Of a DNA stretch of 32,885 nucleotides, positions 25,258 through 32,885 are shown one piece after another. The translations under genes and the position numbers were made by a program. Each line of letters begins with the position of its first letter. Position 1 is the stretch's first letter. Source of the stretch: Pseudomonadota bacterium. GTDB lineage: Bacteria > Pseudomonadota > Alphaproteobacteria > Kiloniellales > J153. The notes below the pieces were generated by a model. It was given only the letters and a program-made list of their open reading frames with translations. It had not been told where the DNA came from and did no database searches. The stretch lies in assembly GCA_022572685.1 (NCBI GenBank), contig JACZVL010000011.1, forward strand, positions 1-32,885. The letters run 5' to 3'.

Positions 25258-25303
25258 CGGAAGGGATTCGGAGTGGACGACCGGCCCAGCCCCCGGCCCC
25301 GGC

Positions 25304-25654
25304 CTAGATCGACCAGCCCGCCAGATAGAGATTGTTCGCGACCAGCAGCACGTAGGCCACGCTGACCACGGCGCCGGTGGCCAGCATGCGTTTGGAGGGA
25401 ATCCACAGCACCAGATAGGCGAGTGCCAGGTGGAACGCCATCTTCGGGAGCGACCACCAGGAGCCCAGGTCCAATTGCATCGAGCGCAGCAGCGGGTTGC
25501 CCTCGATTTGACCCGCGGCCAGCGCTACATTCGTCGAGACCAGGTCCAAGCCACCCACGATCACCATGGTGAAGGCCAATACCCGGCCCCAGCGCCGGAG
25601 CCGGTGGTCGTTTCGTGATGTGCGCGCGATACGCCGCGCCAGATCCAAACGCAT
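25304..25654 (-). CDS. DUF5658-like membrane protein
   Basis: VGGLDLVSTNVALAAGQIEGNPLLRSMQLDLGSWWSLPKMAFHLALAYLVL: TM helices and EGNP motif. Confidence 0.6.
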   Translation of the reverse strand: MRLDLARRIARTSRNDHRLRRWGRVLAFTMVIVGGLDLVSTNVALAAGQIEGNPLLRSMQLDLGSWWSLPKMAFHLALAYLVLWIPSKRMLATGAVVSVAYVLLVANNLYLAGWSI

Positions 25655-25996
25655 GACCACCCCAGTTCGCTTCTCGCCTGACCGATCGATTAACCATAGC
25701 GGTTAAGCATGTGATATTCCAGCCGAAATAGCTCAACTTTGGCGGGAAAGCAGGGTCTGGAGCGGCCCGCGCCGCCCGCGTTGCTCCGTCGATTCAAGGA
25801 AATACGTCAGGGCATTGATATTACTTATGTTTATTGCAGTTGGACTCGGGTTTGGGGGCCACGTGGCGGGAACCCGGGACCAGGCCCCTATCGCCACCAC
25901 CGCCCGTTCCTGGGCCGCACGTCCGGTTGGGCCTCGGCGCCCGCGCTGCCCGCAAACGAGAGATCGGCGGCCGCCGCGGCTCGGCATGAGCCCGCG

Positions 25997-26431
25997 CTAA
26001 ATGATGAACTGTTGCTTCCTCCGGTGAATGAGGATGCGATTCACGAGGCCCAGCTTTTTCTCGAGCTCGTCCAGGGAGAACGGTTTCTTGATGTATCCGG
26101 TCACACCAAGGGACTTCGCCTCGGTGACCGAGTCGTAGTCGGCCAGGCCGGTGATCATAAGGAACGGCATGTCCGGATCGCAGGTCCGGACCTGTCTCAA
26201 CAGCTCTACACCGGTCAACCTCGGCATGTTCCAATCGCAGAGCACGAGGTCGATCTCGCCCTCTTCGGTGAAGATGCCCAGGAGGTCCAGTGCCTCCATC
26301 CCGTCCTTGGCGGTGAACACCTGGGTAATGCCAAGGTCCTTCAGCATGTTCCGGATCAGGTTCATGGACTCGAAGCTATCCTCGACCAGGAGGATCTTCA
26401 ATTGGTTCAGGCTCATGTCAAGCTGAGACAT
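25997..26431 (-). CDS. CheY-like single-domain response regulator
   Basis: KILLVEDSFESMNLIRNML, LVLCDWNMPRLTGVELL, MITGLADYDS, GYIKKPFSLDEL. Confidence 0.92.
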   Translation of the reverse strand: MSQLDMSLNQLKILLVEDSFESMNLIRNMLKDLGITQVFTAKDGMEALDLLGIFTEEGEIDLVLCDWNMPRLTGVELLRQVRTCDPDMPFLMITGLADYDSVTEAKSLGVTGYIKKPFSLDELEKKLGLVNRILIHRRKQQFII

Positions 26432-29123
26432 TGCTTAGCATCCTCTCGCCTCGACCGGAATGTGGACTGCCACTCCGATCGAGTTCGTCGCGGATCTCCC
26501 GGGCGAGTTCCTCCGGTGAAACCGGCTTGCTCAGGAAGGGCGTGCTCTCCGGTATCTCGACGCTGCCGGTACCTCGCGTCGGATACCCCGAAATGAACAC
26601 GGCCTTCAGCTCCGGACGTTTCTCCAAAAGGATTTTGTAAAGCTCGAACCCACCGAGCGACGGCATCACCACATCGCTGAGCAGCAGGTCGATGGACCGG
26701 TCGAGGTTCTCGTCGAGCTCCAAGGCCTCCAGACCGTTGCCCGCCACGAATACGGTGTATCCCAGATCGCACAGCACTTCGTGGGTCAGCTCCAGAAGCC
26801 GGTCGTCGTCCTCCACCAGGAGGATCGTCTCGCCCTTGCCCCGGTGCTCCAGCGCCACCTGCGCGGCCGCGGCCACTTCCGGCGCCTGTTCCACGACCGG
26901 CAGGTAGATGTGGAAGGTGGTGCCCACGCCGAGTTCGGTGGCGACGTCGATCGTGCCGCCCGACTGCTCGACGAAGCCATAGACCATCGCCAAGCCCAAC
27001 CCGGTCCCCTTGCCTTGTTCCTTGGTGGTGAAGAACGGCTCGAACAGGTGCGCCATCGTGTCTTCCTCGATTCCGGTTCCCCGGTCCGTCACCGAGATCC
27101 TTACGTAGCGCCCGGGTCCGATTTTCCCGTGTAGCCAGGTGGCCGCCTCCGTCACCTCCTCGATGCGCGCGCCGATCGTGATCTCGCCGCCCTCGGGCAT
27201 GGCGTCGCGCGCGTTGACGGCGAGGTTCATGATGGCCTGGCTGAACTCGGACTGGTCGGTCTTGACGCAGACCTTCTTGTCCGCGACCTCGATCCAGACG
27301 TCGTGGGATTCGCCGACCGAATGCACCAGCAGCCCCTTGATCTCGCCCAGGGCGTCGGCCACCCGGAACACGCGCTTCTCCATGATTTGGCGGCGGCTGA
27401 ACACGAGCAGCTGCTTGGTCAGGCTCGCGGCCTTTTCCGTGGCCGAGAGGATTTGTTCCAGGGATTTTCCGGCCACCTCTATGTCGTCGGGATGGCTCAG
27501 TATGCGCCGCGCGTAGCCCGAGATGACCATGAGAAGATTGTTGAAGTCATGGGCGATGCCGCCGGTCAGCCGGCCGACCGCCTCCATCTTCTGGGCGTGG
27601 TTGAGCTGCTCCTGGATCTGCTTGCGTCCCGTGACTTCGCTGCCGTAAAGGTTGATATAGGTTTCATCCTCGACCGGACAGATCGTGAAGGTGAACGCGC
27701 GGCTTTCGGCTTCGAATTCCAGTTCCCCGCGGCCTCCCGATTCCAGGGCCTGCCGCAACGTGGTTGCCAGCGAAGCGCCCAGGACCTGCAGATCGGCGGA
27801 TTCGAACAAGGCGCCGAACTCGCGGGCCGCCGGGTTGGCGTAAAGGACCTGTCCGGCCGCGGTCACGCGCAGCACCGGGCTCGGGTTCTCGTTCACGAAC
27901 TTGGCCATGTCCAAGATGCGTTTGCGGGCCAGTGTTGACTCGGTGATGTCCCGAATGATGACCGTGAATATCTTCTCGCCGTTTCGGTCGATCTTCGAGA
28001 TCGAAGCCTGGGCCGGAAACACCGAGCCGTCGGCGCGCAGTCCCGATATGTCACCTGTTTCGTCCATCATGCGGACGGCGGTCGTGGCGTTCCCGAATCT
28101 CCTCAGATACCTTTTATAGATTTCCCGAAACCGCATCGGAATCAGCAAATCGAAGGGTTGGCCGATTATCTCCTTCGCGGCATGGCCGAACATGGCTTCG
28201 GCGCCCTTGTTGAACAACTCGACGACCCCGCCGGCATCGACGGCCATGATCGCCTCGGGCGCGATTTCCAGGATCGTCGCAAGGCGCTCCTCGCTTGCCT
28301 GCAGCGCCGCCTCCGCCGCGCGGCGCTCGATGGCGTTCTGCCGGAAGATCCGCACGGCCCGGGCCATGGCGCCGATCTCGTCGCGCCGGTCGAGTTCCGG
28401 AATCTCAGCGTCATGATCGCCCTCGGCCAGCCGCGACATGGCGTCGCCGAGCGCCTTCAGCGGCCGGGTCAGCCGGACCCGGGTGAACAGGTAGAACCCG
28501 ATCAGCAGGACCGCCACCAGGGTCCCGACGATCACGGACGAGATCACCAAGAGCTGGATCACCCGGCTGGTCGCGGCGTAGACTTGCTCGCCGCTTTCTT
28601 GACGCGCCGCGCGCAGTTCCGCCTCGAGGGTATCGAAGGCCTCCAGCGCGGCGCTGTCGTCGATGCCGCTGGTCAGGTGGATGTCTTCCGCGGCAACCCC
28701 ATCGAGAACCAGGCGCTCGGCCAGGGAAACGCGCGCCCAGTGTTCGTCGATGGCGGTATTGACGGTGTCGAGCGCGACCCGTTCCCTCTGGGTCGTTCCC
28801 AGCGACTGATATCGGGTCAGGGCGATCGTGGCCCCGCGCAGGCTCTTCTGCACGTCGATCAGGCGGCGCTGGTCCCGGCGCAATATGAAATCGCTGATCT
28901 GATGGATCATGCCGCCGTATCCGAGCGCGGCCCTCAGGTCACCCAGTACGATCGCCTTGGTGGCCGCGCCCTTGTCGAAGCGCTCCCAGGTATCGGACAT
29001 GTGGCGCGCCTCGACGAACACCATCGTCGACGACAACCCGACGACGAACGCGGTGATCAGCAAGGCCGCGTTGATCGCGTTCCCGATGGTTTGAATACGG
29101 ACATGTTGCAGCCACTCGAACAT
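26418..29123 (-). CDS. Hybrid sensor histidine kinase (TM-sensor-TM-HAMP-PAS-PAS-HisKA-HATPase-REC)
   Basis: [29 protein letters not shown]-box [25 protein letters not shown]-box [16 protein letters not shown]-box [39 protein letters not shown]. Confidence 0.95.
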   Translation of the reverse strand: MFEWLQHVRIQTIGNAINAALLITAFVVGLSSTMVFVEARHMSDTWERFDKGAATKAIVLGDLRAALGYGGMIHQISDFILRRDQRRLIDVQKSLRGATIALTRYQSLGTTQRERVALDTVNTAIDEHWARVSLAERLVLDGVAAEDIHLTSGIDDSAALEAFDTLEAELRAARQESGEQVYAATSRVIQLLVISSVIVGTLVAVLLIGFYLFTRVRLTRPLKALGDAMSRLAEGDHDAEIPELDRRDEIGAMARAVRIFRQNAIERRAAEAALQASEERLATILEIAPEAIMAVDAGGVVELFNKGAEAMFGHAAKEIIGQPFDLLIPMRFREIYKRYLRRFGNATTAVRMMDETGDISGLRADGSVFPAQASISKIDRNGEKIFTVIIRDITESTLARKRILDMAKFVNENPSPVLRVTAAGQVLYANPAAREFGALFESADLQVLGASLATTLRQALESGGRGELEFEAESRAFTFTICPVEDETYINLYGSEVTGRKQIQEQLNHAQKMEAVGRLTGGIAHDFNNLLMVISGYARRILSHPDDIEVAGKSLEQILSATEKAASLTKQLLVFSRRQIMEKRVFRVADALGEIKGLLVHSVGESHDVWIEVADKKVCVKTDQSEFSQAIMNLAVNARDAMPEGGEITIGARIEEVTEAATWLHGKIGPGRYVRISVTDRGTGIEEDTMAHLFEPFFTTKEQGKGTGLGLAMVYGFVEQSGGTIDVATELGVGTTFHIYLPVVEQAPEVAAAAQVALEHRGKGETILLVEDDDRLLELTHEVLCDLGYTVFVAGNGLEALELDENLDRSIDLLLSDVVMPSLGGFELYKILLEKRPELKAVFISGYPTRGTGSVEIPESTPFLSKPVSPEELAREIRDELDRSGSPHSGRGERMLSNVSA

Positions 29124-29150
29124 GGTAACGCCTCGCCCTTCACGCCGCCG

Positions 29151-29720
29151 TCAAGACCGGGATTTCGCCAAAATGGACGCCAGCCGACGGTGCGCCAGAT
29201 CGACCAGGCCGTAGACATGAGAGGGTGTCTTGCCGCGAAAACTGTTGCGCGCGTAGAACTGTGTAATCGGCAGTTTCCGGTTGCCAAGTTCGAGAATATG
29301 GCCCACCAGGTCATCGAGCACATGGCCACTCTCCAGAAACACGTCGCTGGGCGTCACGGTCCGCTCGCCTCCGTCGCCCGAGGGCGTGCCTGTTCGGCGC
29401 CCGGGTGACTCGTCGTTATGCGGTGAATGGAAGTCGTGGAACCGGGATTGGAAAGCCTTCACCAGGGCCAGGACGTCCCTGGGTTGCTTGCCTTCGAACG
29501 GCTTTGGCGCGGTCGCGGAGAGCTCGCCGACCCAGCGCTCGTCGTCCGAGGTAAGGCCCCCGACCGCGAGCAGACTGTTGTTGATGTTGACCCAGAGCCC
29601 GAACACCTGGCTGGGAGTCAAGCCCAACTCCAGCGCGCGCGCTTGGCCCGGACTCGCAACCGTCCCCAGAGCCACTGCCCCCAGAACCGTTGCCATCGCC
29701 AAGGCGATCGTCTTCAGCAT
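29151..29720 (-). CDS. Secreted/periplasmic hypothetical protein with four imperfect (T/K)PSxVfxL repeats
   Basis: MLKTIALAMATVLGAVALGTVASPGQARA signal; LTPSQVFGLWVNINNSLLAV, KQPRDVLALVKAFQSRF, VTPSDVFLESGHVLDDL, KTPSHVYGLVDLAHRRLASI. Confidence 0.65.
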   Translation of the reverse strand: MLKTIALAMATVLGAVALGTVASPGQARALELGLTPSQVFGLWVNINNSLLAVGGLTSDDERWVGELSATAPKPFEGKQPRDVLALVKAFQSRFHDFHSPHNDESPGRRTGTPSGDGGERTVTPSDVFLESGHVLDDLVGHILELGNRKLPITQFYARNSFRGKTPSHVYGLVDLAHRRLASILAKSRS

Positions 29721-30205
29721 CGGAACCCTCGCCCTTGGTTGCGCCGGGACGGCCGGCAGAGATGCCGTCACCGTCCCGGTCGCCGTTGCCCCAGACCTGG
29801 CCTCGTCGAGGCCACGCCCTCTCGTACCCCTCGCCGCCCGGTCCCGTTGGCCCGGCCACGGCCACCAGCCGCCGGCCCGAACGAGCCCGGGCGCGATCGG
29901 CGGAAACCTCCCGCCGTCGCCCCAGCCAGAAAATAATCTGGCATCCGGCTACAGTAAGTAGCGGTTCGATTTTAAAATTGACTTAACATCCGACAGTCGT
30001 TACGTAATTATATCGTTGATAATAGTAGGAGCTATAACTATTGATATACTATATACTAATCTTGTCAGGCAACCTATCTAGATTTGCAGGTGCGCCCGGC
30101 GCGCGGTTTCGCCGGCGCCGGTGATCGGGCCTGGACACTGGGAGTGGAGCCGCGTGATCGGGTTCGGCGGCGGCCCGCACCGGTGCCCAAATCGGAGATG
30201 TTGTT

Positions 30206-30397
30206 ATGTCAGGGCAATTTCATATTGCACGGTCCGAAGGTGTGACGGATAATCGCGACAGTAGCCCCTGTGGACCGGAACTCTTCGTCCAAGTTGAAAG
30301 GTCGGCCACTCGCAATGCCAAGATCGCTGGCGGAATCATGGAATTCGGCGAGTGGCCCGTGCGGATAGGTGTGGGGAGTTGCCAATGCGTGTATTGA
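30206..30397 (+). CDS. Possible small leader ORF overlapping the LuxR regulator start
   Basis: ATG at 30206 with GGAG about 8 nt upstream; 63 aa; overlaps the next CDS by 13 nt; no recognisable homology. Confidence 0.25.
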   Translation: MSGQFHIARSEGVTDNRDSSPCGPELFVQVERSATRNAKIAGGIMEFGEWPVRIGVGSCQCVY

Positions 30398-31038
30398 TCG
30401 CCGACGACCACCCCATGGTGGCGGACGCGCTTTCCGTGTACTTGCGGGAGGTCGATCCCGACACCGAGATCACGATCTCGCAGAGCCTGGATCAAGCGCT
30501 GAACGTGGTGCGGGAAGACAGCCGATACGACGTCGTGTTTCTCGACAAGAACATGCCGGGCATGCACGGTCTCGATGGCCTGACGCGGTTTCGGAAGTGT
30601 TTGCCGGACACCCCGACGGTGATCATTTCCGGCCTCGCCTCCCGCGCCGATATTCTGGAGGCCTTCGAGCGTGGCGCCGTCGGCTTCATCCCCAAGGATA
30701 TGTCCTCCGACGCGATCATCAAGGCGCTGGGGCTCGTCATGGCCGGCGAAAAGTACGTGCCCTTTCAGATCATCGGCCCGAATGACGCCGCGGGAGAGTC
30801 CGGCCGCGGCGGCAACGATCCGGACTGGGGACCCGACAACCCGCTCGCCACCCTGACGCCGCGCGAGCGCCAGGTGCTGTCCCAGGTTTTGGATGGATGC
30901 TCGAACAAGGAGATCGCCCGCGAACTCGGCGTGAAGGAGATCACCGTGGCGTTTCATCTCAGGGGCGTGTTCAAAAAGCTCGGTGCGTCGAACCGCACCC
31001 ACGCCGCGACCCTCGCCCTGAAGCTGGGCTGGAGCTAG
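30385..31038 (+). CDS. LuxR/NarL family response regulator
   Basis: RVLIADDHPMVADALSVYL, VVFLDKNMPGMHGLDGL, LTPRERQVLSQVLDGCSNKEIARELGVKEITVAFHLRGVFKKLGASNRTHAA. Confidence 0.95.
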   Translation: MRVLIADDHPMVADALSVYLREVDPDTEITISQSLDQALNVVREDSRYDVVFLDKNMPGMHGLDGLTRFRKCLPDTPTVIISGLASRADILEAFERGAVGFIPKDMSSDAIIKALGLVMAGEKYVPFQIIGPNDAAGESGRGGNDPDWGPDNPLATLTPRERQVLSQVLDGCSNKEIARELGVKEITVAFHLRGVFKKLGASNRTHAATLALKLGWS

Positions 31039-31112
31039 ATGGCGACTGCAGGCTCGACGAAGCCGGGGCGCGTCCGCGGCGCAGCGCGTCGGCGGGTCGC
31101 CAAGTCCTGACG

Positions 31113-32885
<1,773 letters not shown>

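Overview
Chromosomal window from a high-GC alphaproteobacterium (inferred from gene content and order; not verified by search). Main content: (i) a glycine-zipper surface-antigen protein, a TIGR02281-type retropepsin-like protease, a PilZ protein, an SDR and an SGNH hydrolase; (ii) a minus-strand acyl-CoA ligase / SDR / APH-like kinase / DUF6285-like operon resembling the levulinate/4-hydroxyacid (Lva) module without its acyl-CoA dehydrogenase; (iii) a DsbA/FrnE-like oxidoreductase preceded by a perfect 5.5-copy 16-bp tandem repeat; (iv) a Bcr/CflA-type MFS transporter; (v) mfd-sdhE diverging from recG, then an unusual protein with two fused DUF502 domains; (vi) a fluoroacetate-dehalogenase-like hydrolase diverging from a type III PKS-ICMT methyltransferase pair; (vii) two tRNA-Leu genes (CAG and GAG) whose spacer is almost filled by a 264-bp MITE-like fold-back element with perfect 35-bp terminal inverted repeats; (viii) a DksA/TraR protein, a Sel1-repeat protein and a monohaem cytochrome c; (ix) a two-component cluster (two hybrid kinases, a CheY-like receiver, a LuxR-type regulator and a periplasmic repeat protein). 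The last kinase is open at the window edge and absent from the ORF track. Best leads: the element between the tRNA-Leu genes, the fused DUF502 duplication, the Lva-like operon, and a duplicated mfd 3'-end scar joined to a REP-like repeat. No CRISPR array, prophage or intact transposase gene was seen.
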